Positions 55,073-62,899 of a stretch of 64,000 nucleotides of DNA are shown piece after piece. Origin of the DNA: Uliginosibacterium gangwonense (GTDB taxonomy: Bacteria; Pseudomonadota; Gammaproteobacteria; Burkholderiales; Rhodocyclaceae); NCBI GenBank assembly GCA_005239635.1, contig SBBQ01000041.1, forward strand, positions 62,001 through 126,000, given 5' to 3'. The notes under the pieces are model-generated. The model saw nothing but the letters and a program-made list of their open reading frames with translations. It made no database searches and was not told the DNA's origin. The translations under genes and the position numbers were made by a program. Position 1 is the first letter of the stretch. Every line of letters begins with the position of its first letter.

Positions 55073-55879
55073 ATGAATGAATGGTGGCTGGCCTACCTCG
55101 TACTCGGTGCCTTTGTCGGCTTTTCTGCCGGTCTGCTGGGCGTGGGTGGTGGCGCCACCATGGTGCCAATTCTTACCAGCTTATTTGTGGCTCAGGGTTT
55201 TCCGCCGGGCGAGTTGGTGCACCTCGCGCTTGGCACTTCTATGGCCGGCATCGTGCTCACTTCGCTCTCTAGCATACGTGCGCATCATGCGCATGGCGCA
55301 GTGTTGTGGCCTGTGGTGGCGCGCATTACGCCGGGCATTTTGATAGGCACCTTCGCCGGCACCTTTATCGCCTCAAGGGTCGATTCAAAACCGCTCGCTA
55401 TTTTCTTTAGCGTGTTTATTCTTTGCGTCGCCATCCAAATGATGCTTGCGCTTAAACCCAAAGCCTCGCGAACGTTGCCCGGCGTGGCAGGCATGAATGG
55501 CGTGGGTTTCATCATCGGCGGCATTTCGGCACTCGTCGCCATTGGCGGCGGTTCAATGTCCGTGCCGTTTATGACGTGGTGCAACGTGCGTATTCAAAAC
55601 GCCATTGCCACTTCTGCGGCCATTGGCCTGCCCATTGCCATTGCCGGCACGCTGGGGTATCTCATTAATGGTTGGGGCCGAGCTGGCTTGCCCGACTACA
55701 CCGTAGGCTTTATTTATCTGCCCGCGTTTGTGTTGGTGTCCGCGGTGAGTGTGCTCACCGCGCCTATGGGCGCACGCCTGGCGCACCGCTTGCCGGTGGC
55801 TACGCTTAAACGCATTTTTGCTGCGGTGCTGTTGTTACTTTGCGCAAAAATGTTGCACAGCGTGTTTATGCAAGGCTAG
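55073..55879 (+). CDS. Sulfite exporter TauE/SafE family permease
   Basis: An inner-membrane permease of 268 residues with eight or so helices, family TSUP. The two half-repeats each begin with a glycine-rich segment: GFSAGLLGVGGGATMVPIL and GFIIGGISALVAIGGGSMSVPFM. Substrates in the family include sulfite, sulfoacetate and other organosulfur anions; which one applies here is not shown. It abuts the enoyl-CoA hydratase gene tail to tail without a gap. Confidence 0.93.
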   Translation: MNEWWLAYLVLGAFVGFSAGLLGVGGGATMVPILTSLFVAQGFPPGELVHLALGTSMAGIVLTSLSSIRAHHAHGAVLWPVVARITPGILIGTFAGTFIASRVDSKPLAIFFSVFILCVAIQMMLALKPKASRTLPGVAGMNGVGFIIGGISALVAIGGGSMSVPFMTWCNVRIQNAIATSAAIGLPIAIAGTLGYLINGWGRAGLPDYTVGFIYLPAFVLVSAVSVLTAPMGARLAHRLPVATLKRIFAAVLLLLCAKMLHSVFMQG

Positions 55880-56695
55880 TTAGCGCCCGCTAAACTTCGG
55901 CGCACGCTTATTGGCGAATGCATCCAAACCTTCGCGGTAGTCTTCTGTATCTAACCACGCATAGCATTGCACGAGTTCCGCCTCGCTGAGTGGCGTGCCC
56001 AGTGTTGTGCTCTTTGCCAATCGCGCAATCAGTTGTTTGTGTGCACGCGCAACCAGCGGCGCGCCGTGCGCAATGCGTCGCGCACACGCGCTGACTTCAT
56101 CTTCCAACGCTTCACGTTCAACCACGCGTGAGAGTAAGCCGCGTTGCAGCGCGTCTGCAGCGCTTAGCATGCGGCCTTCTAACAAAATTTCTCGCGCGAG
56201 GGCAGGGCCGGTTACGGCCAGCACCACTTCTAATTCAGCAGGTGCCATTGAAAAGCCGAGCTTATTAATGGGCGCGCCAAAACGCGCATCGCGGCTGGCA
56301 ATGCGAATGTCGCATGCACAGGCTAGCTCCAAGCCACCACCGACGCACGCTCCTTGAATTTGCGCCACGGTAGGGTGTTTGCAATCGCGCACCGCATGTA
56401 ACGCCGTGGCTACCCATTGCTCATGGTAGCGGCGCGCGCGTTCTAGTGTGTCGCGCTGCTCAATAAATTCCAGAATGTCGCCGCCCGCGCAAAACGCCTC
56501 GCCGGTGCCGCGCAGAATCACGCAACGAATATCGTCGTCATTGTTAAGCGTGTGCATGTGCTGGCGCAATTGCTGCCACATGCCGCTATCCATAGCGTTG
56601 AGTTTGCCCGCGTTGTTGAGCGTGAGCGTTGCCAGCTTGGCGTTGCATTGTGCGTCAAGCGCGTCGAGTGAGAGTGAAATGTCGCCCATGTGCAT
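55880..56695 (-). CDS. Enoyl-CoA hydratase/isomerase family protein
   Basis: A crotonase-fold enzyme of 271 residues. The oxyanion-hole loop GTGEAFCAGGDILEF and the second glycine motif IQGACVGGGLELACACDIRIAS are clear, with FGAPINKLGFSMAPAE after them. The classical hydratase glutamates are not both obvious, since the residue after GFSMAP aligns with one of them, so the exact reaction (hydratase, isomerase, hydrolase) is open. It stands alone, with its start at 56695 or 56689. Confidence 0.88.
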   Translation of the reverse strand: MHMGDISLSLDALDAQCNAKLATLTLNNAGKLNAMDSGMWQQLRQHMHTLNNDDDIRCVILRGTGEAFCAGGDILEFIEQRDTLERARRYHEQWVATALHAVRDCKHPTVAQIQGACVGGGLELACACDIRIASRDARFGAPINKLGFSMAPAELEVVLAVTGPALAREILLEGRMLSAADALQRGLLSRVVEREALEDEVSACARRIAHGAPLVARAHKQLIARLAKSTTLGTPLSEAELVQCYAWLDTEDYREGLDAFANKRAPKFSGR

Positions 56696-57066
56696 ACGGC
56701 TAGTGAGAGATGCCGAAGTCTAGCGCGTTTGGTTTGCCAATGTTGTTAGAGTAGCTTCGTGATTCTTCACTATGAACGAGATGCAGGAGGTAAAGCATTG
56801 GTGCTGGTTGATATTTGAGGGGGCTGAATAACCAAAGGGCCTATTGCAGTGAATGTGCGGCAGTTCTAGATTGTTTCCGCTGCATCTTATTAAATATCCT
56901 GCATGCGTTTTCCAAAAATCCTAAACTTAGGGAGCGCTACGAGGTGTTTCGAACTACTAGAACAACGCTAGGGCATGGTGTTAGCGCCATGCAGACGATG
57001 CGCTTGTTAGAGTAATTTCTATCGCATCGTGGCTGATTATCATCAAATCGATACGGCATATATTTT
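56696..57066. other. Intergenic region upstream of the orphan gene, 371 bp
   Basis: An AT-rich stretch between the enoyl-CoA hydratase gene and the orphan at 57067. It holds one copy of the over-represented word at 56733-56741, near the hydratase promoter. The open frame at 56815-57015 has no ribosome site or recognisable product. No tRNA, repeat or transposase remnant was found. Confidence 0.5.
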
Positions 57067-57468
57067 ATGGGTAAGTTAGACCGAGCATCGTATCCGTATT
57101 TTGTTCCGCACTGCCGTGAACTTTCTGATATCGAGCGGACGCTGCTGACATTTCTCATAGGCAACTGTGTTCCTGCTCGCCTACCTGAGTTGGCGCAACT
57201 AAAAGTGATTGCTAGATGCGGTTGTCAGAAATGTCCAACAATTTTGCTGGGAACAGATTTCGATGCTGTGCCCATTGTTGGTGGTAGTGGTTCGAACAAA
57301 GTAATAGCTTCATACCGAGGTTGCAATGAAGATGGGGCGATAGTAGGTGTGGTACTAATTGAGCGACAAGGAAAAATTGCGGAGCTTGAGGCGTGGTCGC
57401 CGGAGGGGGCTGATATAAGGATGTGGCCGGAGCTATCAGAACTTCTGTTGGACGATATATGGCCCTGA
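57067..57468 (+). CDS. Hypothetical protein with a Cys cluster
   Basis: Not recognised. It has 133 residues, with no signal peptide or membrane segment. A CGCQKCPT motif (about 51-58) with a preceding Cys could bind zinc, and the C-terminal part alternates strands and acidic residues (ELEAWSPEGADIRMWPELSELLLDDIWP). Short single-gene proteins of this look are often immunity or accessory proteins, but nothing here proves it. Codon use and base composition differ from the neighbours (AT-richer, rarer codons), and no copy of the over-represented word lies within it, so recent acquisition is likely. Confidence 0.65.
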   Translation: MGKLDRASYPYFVPHCRELSDIERTLLTFLIGNCVPARLPELAQLKVIARCGCQKCPTILLGTDFDAVPIVGGSGSNKVIASYRGCNEDGAIVGVVLIERQGKIAELEAWSPEGADIRMWPELSELLLDDIWP

Positions 57469-57532
57469 TGGTGCTCGCTAGCACTGTCTCAGACCTACAG
57501 GAATCAAGTTCTACTGTAGGTTTTGCAATGTA

Positions 57533-58216
57533 CTAGCCCGCCGCTTTGCTATGCGCCGTCAGCGCGGAGCGTCCTTGCTCAATATGATTCCGCATGGCGG
57601 CTTCGGCCGCGGTGGCGTTGCCCGACTGAATGGCGGCGAGGATGTCGCGGTGTTCTTGCAGCGAGGCTTGTAGGCGGCCGCTCACCAGCAGCGAATCGTG
57701 CCGCGCAAGTTTAATGACCTTGCGTAGATCGGCAATAATTTGTGCGGCCCAGCGGTTATTGGCAATGCTTTGTATGGTGTGGTGAAACGCTTGGTTGGCT
57801 TCAAAAAACGTTTCCACGTCTTTCTTCTTCGCGCTGCTCTCTAGTTGGGTGTGCAGCGCTTCCAGCGATTTAAGGTCTTGGGCGGTGGCGGCTTCCGTGG
57901 CTTCGAAGGTGCAACGCGCTTCGAGCAGGGCGAGGATGGCCACAATCTCATTCACGTCGCGTTCCGATAGCTCGGTGACATAGCAGCCGCGGCGGGGTTT
58001 GAGCGTCACCAAACCTTCTGCTGTGAGCACTTTGAGTGCTTCGCGTAGGGGCGTGCGCGAAATGCCGTATTCCTCTGCCAACGCAACTTCGTCGATCCAC
58101 TGCCCGGGGGTGAGGTCGTGCGCAAAAATGCGCTGACGCAGGCGCTCTGCCACTTCTTCATAAAGCGCGACGGGCATGATGCGGGCGCTACCCGCGCCGC
58201 TAGCAAGAGTGTTCAT
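57533..58216 (-). CDS. GntR-family regulator, FCD subgroup
   Basis: A transcription factor of 227 residues. The N-terminal winged helix (VAERLRQRIFAHDLTPGQWIDEVALAEEYGISRTPLREALKVLTAEGLVTLKPRRGCYV) is followed by an FCD ligand-binding domain of about 130 residues. It is divergent from the methylmalonyl-CoA mutase gene, so it probably controls propionate/methylmalonyl-CoA metabolism in response to an acid or CoA ester. Copies of the over-represented word touch the start codon (58217-58224) and lie in the gene (57758-57765). A palindrome at 58319-58348 is its likely operator. Confidence 0.92.
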   Translation of the reverse strand: MNTLASGAGSARIMPVALYEEVAERLRQRIFAHDLTPGQWIDEVALAEEYGISRTPLREALKVLTAEGLVTLKPRRGCYVTELSERDVNEIVAILALLEARCTFEATEAATAQDLKSLEALHTQLESSAKKKDVETFFEANQAFHHTIQSIANNRWAAQIIADLRKVIKLARHDSLLVSGRLQASLQEHRDILAAIQSGNATAAEAAMRNHIEQGRSALTAHSKAAG

Positions 58217-58318
58217 ATTGGCAACGAGAGTGGCACAGGGCTGGCGCGGCTACATATTGGGCTTAACAAACAGAGGGTTAGGCCTAAAATCTGCGCTGCT
58301 TGGACTGTGCTGTACTTG

Positions 58319-58348
58319 CTCCATAATTATGTATAACGTATTATGGAG
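58319..58348. promoter_or_regulatory. Putative GntR operator between gntR and mcm
   Basis: CTCCATAAT (58319-58327) and ATTATGGAG (58340-58348) form a perfect 9-bp inverted repeat around a 12-bp AT-rich centre containing TGTATAACGTA. It lies about 100 bp upstream of the GntR-family start codon and overlaps sequences resembling a -10 box (TATAAC). A dimeric FCD regulator could bind here and control both divergent genes. Confidence 0.6.
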
Positions 58349-58780
58349 TGGATGCTGGGGAATAACAAGTCGAGGAATAACAAGCGGCATGCGGGTTGGT
58401 CGGGTGTAGTCATGGCGAGATCGAGGCGCGAGACTGTGCGCCGCGTGCGCGGCTTACCCTGAAAGGTGTAAGCAGTCTGCCAGCCGCCTGCCGTAGCATG
58501 TTGGCATGTGGCTAAGTTGTGAGCTTAGGCTTTGCTGGATCTGTATTTCCTGATCTGAGCAGCGCGAGCACCAGCACCAGCACTAACACCCGCACGAAAA
58601 CTGCGAAACAAATATCGCAGCAAAAATAAGCACGCGAATAACACGTTCTAAAAACAAAGAAGAATTTGCAGGTTATAAGCAGCATGTTTGTAGGTTGGCC
58701 CCACAAATGCAGGCTCGGCGCATTGGCAAAACGACTGCCGTGCGGCGGCAAAAATTTGGCGGTCGCCGAGGGAGTGGTCC
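58349..58780. other. Long leader region of the mcm operon
   Basis: The 432 bp between the operator-like palindrome and the mcm start codon. It includes a short run of the repeating hexamer AGCACC (58566-58584) and one copy of the over-represented word (58722-58730). A good ribosome site (GAGGGAG) precedes the ATG at 58781. I found no riboswitch consensus, although a B12 switch would be plausible for this gene. Confidence 0.5.
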
Positions 58781-60991
58781 ATGTCGGACAAACAAAAAAC
58801 AGAACAAAACCAACCCAGCCTTGCCGATTGGCAAAAGGCTGCGAGTAAGCACGCGCCGAGCGGTGATGTCGCCAATTTGAATTGGCACACGCCAGATGGC
58901 CTGGTGGTGAAGCCGCTCTACACCCAAGCGGATATTGAAAACCTGCCACACGCCGACACGCTGCCCGGCTTTGCGCCATATTTGCGCGGCCCGCAGCCGA
59001 CGATGTATGCAGTGAAGCCGTGGACGATTCGCCAATACGCTGGCTTCTCCACTGCTGAAGCCTCCAATGCGTTTTATCGCAAGGCGCTGGCCGCGGGCGG
59101 GCAGGGTGTATCAGTGGCGTTCGATTTGGCCACGCACCGTGGTTACGACTCAGATAATCCGCGTGTGTTGGGTGACGTTGGTAAAGCCGGTGTGGCGATT
59201 GATTCGGTGGAAGACATGAAGATTTTGTTCGACGGCATTCCGCTCGACAAAATTTCCGTCTCCATGACGATGAATGGCGCAGTGTTGCCCATCCTTGCGG
59301 GCTACATTGTGGCGGCAGAAGAGCAAGGCGTCACACAGGCGCAGCTCTCCGGCACCATTCAAAACGATATTCTCAAAGAGTTTATGGTGCGGAACACCTA
59401 CATCTATCCGCCCAAACCTTCGATGAAAATCATCGCGGATATTTTTGCCTACACGGCAGAGCATATGCCGCGCTTCAACTCCATTTCTATTTCCGGCTAC
59501 CACATTCAAGAAGCGGGTGCGAACCAGGCGCTGGAACTCGCCTTCACGCTGGCCGATGGCATGGAGTACGTGCGCACGGGTGTTGCGTCCGGCATGGATG
59601 TGGATACGTTTGCAGGTCGCCTGTCGTTCTTCTGGGCGATTGGCATGAACTTCTATCTCGAAATTGCCAAGATGCGCGCCGCACGTTTGCTGTGGCATCG
59701 CATTATGAGCAGCTTTGACGCGAAGAGCCCGAAGTCACTCATGTTGCGCACGCATTGCCAAACGTCCGGCTGGTCGCTCACCGAGCAAGACCCGTATAAC
59801 AACGTCGTGCGTACCACCATTGAAGCGATGGCCGCAGTGTTTGGTGGCACGCAGTCGCTGCACACCAATGCGCTGGATGAAGCGATTGCCTTGCCCACCG
59901 AATTTTCGGCACGCATTGCACGCAATACGCAGCTCATCATTCAAGAAGAAACGCACATCTGTAATGTGGTCGACCCGTGGGCTGGCTCGTACATGATGGA
60001 AAAGCTCACGCAGGACATGGCCGATGCTGCGTGGAAAATTATTGAAGAAGTCGAAGCCATGGGCGGCATGACGCGTGCGGTGGAATCTGGCTGGGCCAAG
60101 ATGCAGGTCGAACGTTGCGCGGCAGAAAAACAAGCGCGTATTGATTCGGGCCAAGACGTAATTGTGGGCGTGAATAAATATCGCGTGCCCGCAGGCAGCG
60201 AAGAGCAACTCGATATTCTCGATATTGATAACCACGCGGTGCGCGAAGCACAAATTGTGCGGCTCAAAAACATTCGTGCCACACGGAACGAAGCCGCGGT
60301 GCAAGCCGCATTAGCGGCGCTAACGCAATGCGCCACCAGTGGCGAAGGTAACTTGCTGGCGTTGTCGGTAGATGCGGTGCGCCTGCGTGCTACCGTGGGT
60401 GAAATTTCAGATGCGCTTGAGCAAGCATGGGGCCGCTATCGCGCAACGCCCAATGCTGTGTCAGGCGTGTATGGCGGTGTGTATGAAGACAACAATGCCG
60501 ATGACGCGGCAGAACAAGCGTGGAAACGGGAGTGGACAATGATGAAGGATGAGATCGAGCGCTTCCTAGCGGAAGAGGGGCGTCGTCCGCGCATCATGAT
60601 TGCCAAACTGGGGCAAGACGGACACGACCGTGGCGCCAAAGTAGTGGCATCTGCGTTTGCTGACTTGGGTTTTGATATTGATATCGGCCCGTTGTTTCAA
60701 ACGCCCGAAGAAGCAGCGCGGCATGCTGTTGAAAACGACGTGCACGCGGTCGGCGTATCCACGCTCGCGGCCGGCCACAAAACGCTGGTGCCGGCGCTGG
60801 TGCAATCGCTCAAAGCACAGGGCGCAAAAGACATTATCGTGTTTGTGGGTGGAGTGATTCCCGCGCAAGATTACGATGCACTTTATGCCGCCGGTGCCAA
60901 AGGCATTTTTGGTCCGGGCACACCGATTCTTGAATCTGCGCGTGAAGTGCTCAAACAAATTCGAGTGGCACTAAAAAACCGCTCGTCCTGA
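58781..60991 (+). CDS. mcm: Methylmalonyl-CoA mutase
   Basis: The adenosylcobalamin-dependent enzyme interconverting methylmalonyl-CoA and succinyl-CoA, used to feed propionate into the TCA cycle. It has 736 residues as a single chain: a TIM barrel (about 35-560; [42 protein letters not shown] and [18 protein letters not shown] are typical) and a C-terminal B12-binding domain with the base-off motif DGHDRG (about 613), followed by GVSTLAAGH and IVFVGGVIP. The last three codons and the stop lie within an interspersed repeat (60987-61003), so the C-terminal tail was reshaped by an insertion. Its GTPase partner meaB lies 816 bp downstream, beyond the inserted cassette. Confidence 0.97.
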   Translation: MSDKQKTEQNQPSLADWQKAASKHAPSGDVANLNWHTPDGLVVKPLYTQADIENLPHADTLPGFAPYLRGPQPTMYAVKPWTIRQYAGFSTAEASNAFYRKALAAGGQGVSVAFDLATHRGYDSDNPRVLGDVGKAGVAIDSVEDMKILFDGIPLDKISVSMTMNGAVLPILAGYIVAAEEQGVTQAQLSGTIQNDILKEFMVRNTYIYPPKPSMKIIADIFAYTAEHMPRFNSISISGYHIQEAGANQALELAFTLADGMEYVRTGVASGMDVDTFAGRLSFFWAIGMNFYLEIAKMRAARLLWHRIMSSFDAKSPKSLMLRTHCQTSGWSLTEQDPYNNVVRTTIEAMAAVFGGTQSLHTNALDEAIALPTEFSARIARNTQLIIQEETHICNVVDPWAGSYMMEKLTQDMADAAWKIIEEVEAMGGMTRAVESGWAKMQVERCAAEKQARIDSGQDVIVGVNKYRVPAGSEEQLDILDIDNHAVREAQIVRLKNIRATRNEAAVQAALAALTQCATSGEGNLLALSVDAVRLRATVGEISDALEQAWGRYRATPNAVSGVYGGVYEDNNADDAAEQAWKREWTMMKDEIERFLAEEGRRPRIMIAKLGQDGHDRGAKVVASAFADLGFDIDIGPLFQTPEEAARHAVENDVHAVGVSTLAAGHKTLVPALVQSLKAQGAKDIIVFVGGVIPAQDYDALYAAGAKGIFGPGTPILESAREVLKQIRVALKNRSS

Positions 60992-61003
60992 GCTTGTCGA
61001 AGG
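60987..61003 (+). repeat. Interspersed repeat, left copy flanking the nuclease cassette
   Basis: CCTGAGCTTGTCGAAGG, an element of a type widely scattered in betaproteobacterial genomes. It supplies the stop codon of mcm (60989-60991). An exact inverted copy lies at 61773-61789. The two enclose a 769-bp segment with two genes. Confidence 0.85.
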
Positions 61004-61037
61004 ATGGGAGTCTGCGTACTCAATAAATACTTTGAAC

Positions 61038-61484
61038 ATGATTCGGAATCTCTACGACAACCATCCTTTAAGACGGCAATTAATTGAGTCAGCGTTGGCT
61101 TGGGAGCGCTCGTTTGGCGTAATGCCTGGAATCACGAGTCAAGTTTCCGAATTCGATGTGGCGATGCTGGTCGGGCATACGCCAGAGACCTATGCTGCTG
61201 AAATGCAGGGAACAAGCGCTGTACGCAAAGGGTTTGACTTCTGCTATGGCAATAAGCGTTATCAAGTCAAAGCAAATCGACCCAGTGGAAAGCCGGGGTC
61301 AGGCGTTACTTTGGTTGGCAAAGCAAACAATTACGAATGGGATATCTTGGTCTGGATTCTTTATAACCAGTATTTTGAGATACAGGAATGTTGGCAATGG
61401 AATGCCACTGTTTATCGTGAGCAATTCGATTTAAAGAGTCGATTGCGTCCCAAGGATATGCGGCTTGGGGTCAGGCTCGTATGA
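61038..61484 (+). CDS. Hypothetical protein, possibly a PD-(D/E)XK-like nuclease
   Basis: A 148-residue protein of no known function; an in-frame TTG at 61032 is an alternative start. The central part, SAVRKGFDFCYGNKRYQVKANRPSGKPGS, has an acidic residue followed after ten positions by QVK, the layout of many PD-(D/E)XK nuclease cores, and similar proteins occur near defence and restriction genes. This is pattern resemblance only. It is coupled (ATGA) to a GIY-YIG nuclease gene, and the pair sits between mcm and meaB, which are normally adjacent, flanked by inverted repeats. No exact copy of the over-represented word lies in it. Confidence 0.7.
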   Translation: MIRNLYDNHPLRRQLIESALAWERSFGVMPGITSQVSEFDVAMLVGHTPETYAAEMQGTSAVRKGFDFCYGNKRYQVKANRPSGKPGSGVTLVGKANNYEWDILVWILYNQYFEIQECWQWNATVYREQFDLKSRLRPKDMRLGVRLV

Positions 61485-61810
61485 AGCCTTTCTATGTCTA
61501 TCTTTTGCAGTGTGCCGACAATTCATTTTATTGTGGTCATACCGATGATATTGAGCGAAGGCTTAGCCAGCACCATGATGGCCAAATTGGATACACGGCA
61601 GCACGCAAGCCGGTACTGCTAGTTTGGCAGGGAGAATTTGTTACGCGTGCAGAAGCTATAAGCTTTGAACGACGAGTCAAAGGTTGGTCGCGTGCCAAGA
61701 AAGCAGCGTTGGTGGCCGGCGACTGGGAACAGATTAAGCGCTTGTCGCGTAATCATTCAGTAGATAGAGCGCCCTTCGACAAGCTCAGGGCGAACGGTGT
61801 TGAAAAATGA
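61481..61810 (+). CDS. GIY-YIG nuclease family protein
   Basis: A 109-residue protein of the YhbQ/UPF0213 type. The catalytic fold shows YVY (5-7), YCG (17-19), an Arg pair at 26-27, and Glu63 in FERRVKGW. Small stand-alone members are of uncertain function, with suggested roles in DNA repair or mobile elements. The last residues (APFDKLRANG) are a translation of the interspersed repeat at 61773-61789, so the original C terminus has been replaced or extended. Its stop overlaps the meaB start (ATGA). Confidence 0.9.
   Translation: MKPFYVYLLQCADNSFYCGHTDDIERRLSQHHDGQIGYTAARKPVLLVWQGEFVTRAEAISFERRVKGWSRAKKAALVAGDWEQIKRLSRNHSVDRAPFDKLRANGVEK
61773..61789 (-). repeat. Interspersed repeat, right (inverted) copy flanking the nuclease cassette
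   Basis: CCTTCGACAAGCTCAGG on the plus strand is the exact reverse complement of the copy at 60987-61003. It lies inside the 3' end of the GIY-YIG gene and is translated there. Confidence 0.85.
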
Positions 61811-62808
61811 ATGCATGCGTGATGAGTGCAGACGATCAAGCTCTGGTGCAGGGTGTGCTGGCAGGCGAGCGCCGTGCATTGGCAAAGACCATTACGCTCA
61901 TTGAGTCGCAGCGCCTAGATCATCAACAGCGTGCGCAGCAGGTTTTAAGTGCGCTATTACCGCATACCGGGCGCTCTGTACGCATCGGCATTTCGGGCGT
62001 GCCCGGCGTGGGCAAGTCAACCTTCATCGAATCGCTCGGCTTGTACTTGATTGGCCAAGGCAAGCGATTGGCGGTGCTGGCGGTGGACCCATCTTCCACG
62101 GTCACCGGTGGTTCCATTCTGGGCGACAAAACGCGCATGGAATTGTTGTCCATGCGCACCGAAGCGTTTATTCGCCCCAGCCCCAGTTCTGGCGCGCTGG
62201 GTGGCGTGGCCGAGCGCACACGCGAAGCCATGTTGGCGTGCGAGGCCGCAGGCTACGACGTGATCGTGATTGAAACGGTGGGCGTTGGCCAGTCTGAAAC
62301 CGCAGTGGCCGACATGACCGATTTGTTTTGTCTGCTGCAATTGCCAAACGCGGGCGACGATTTGCAAGCCATTAAAAAAGGGGTGATGGAACTCGCCGAT
62401 TTGGTGGTGATTAACAAAGCGGATGCAGACCCTACGGCCGCACAGGTTGCGCGCTCTCACATCAACAACGCTTTATCGATGATTGCCGGGCGCGGCGAAG
62501 ACTGGGCGGTGCCGGTGCTGTGCTTGTCAGCGTTAAGCGCGCCTGAGGCCGCCAATGGTGTGGCGCAAATGTGGCAAGAGGTTGAACGTTTTGTGGCGAC
62601 GCGCAACGAAAGCGGGCGGTTTCAAGTGCGTCGGCAACAACAAGCGCGTGGTTGGATGTGGCAACAAATTGAACGCGAATTGCGCCAACGCTTTCGCCAT
62701 CACACAGCGGTGGCAGATCATGTCGCACAATTTGAAGCAGATGTGGTGGCAGGCTGTATGACGCCGGGTGACGCAGCAACAAGATTGCTCTCGATGTTTA
62801 AAGGCTAG
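61807..62808 (+). CDS. meaB: Methylmalonyl-CoA mutase-associated GTPase MeaB
   Basis: A G3E-family GTPase that loads and protects the B12 cofactor of methylmalonyl-CoA mutase. It has 333 residues. Walker A is [15 protein letters not shown], followed by [21 protein letters not shown] and the switch region ETVGVGQSE, with base recognition in VVINKADAD. The C-terminal helices carry the dimerisation arm. It starts at the ATG at 61807, overlapping the GIY-YIG stop codon. Next comes the carboxylase gene, 91 bp downstream. Confidence 0.96.
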   Translation: MNACVMSADDQALVQGVLAGERRALAKTITLIESQRLDHQQRAQQVLSALLPHTGRSVRIGISGVPGVGKSTFIESLGLYLIGQGKRLAVLAVDPSSTVTGGSILGDKTRMELLSMRTEAFIRPSPSSGALGGVAERTREAMLACEAAGYDVIVIETVGVGQSETAVADMTDLFCLLQLPNAGDDLQAIKKGVMELADLVVINKADADPTAAQVARSHINNALSMIAGRGEDWAVPVLCLSALSAPEAANGVAQMWQEVERFVATRNESGRFQVRRQQQARGWMWQQIERELRQRFRHHTAVADHVAQFEADVVAGCMTPGDAATRLLSMFKG

Positions 62809-62899
62809 CGTCACAAAATGTGTCGTTTCCAATACAAGAAATGAAAGTTGCTCGCTACTGCCGAGGGAGTCGCGAGTAAATAAAAAGGAGTGGAAATCC

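Noticed and set aside
58566-58590. Run of AGCACC-like hexamers upstream of mcm
   Set aside because: Only a few imperfect units; not a CRISPR array or a clear regulatory repeat.
58349-58780. A second cobalamin riboswitch ahead of mcm
   Set aside because: The B12-box GCCACTG and the other conserved cores are absent on both strands.
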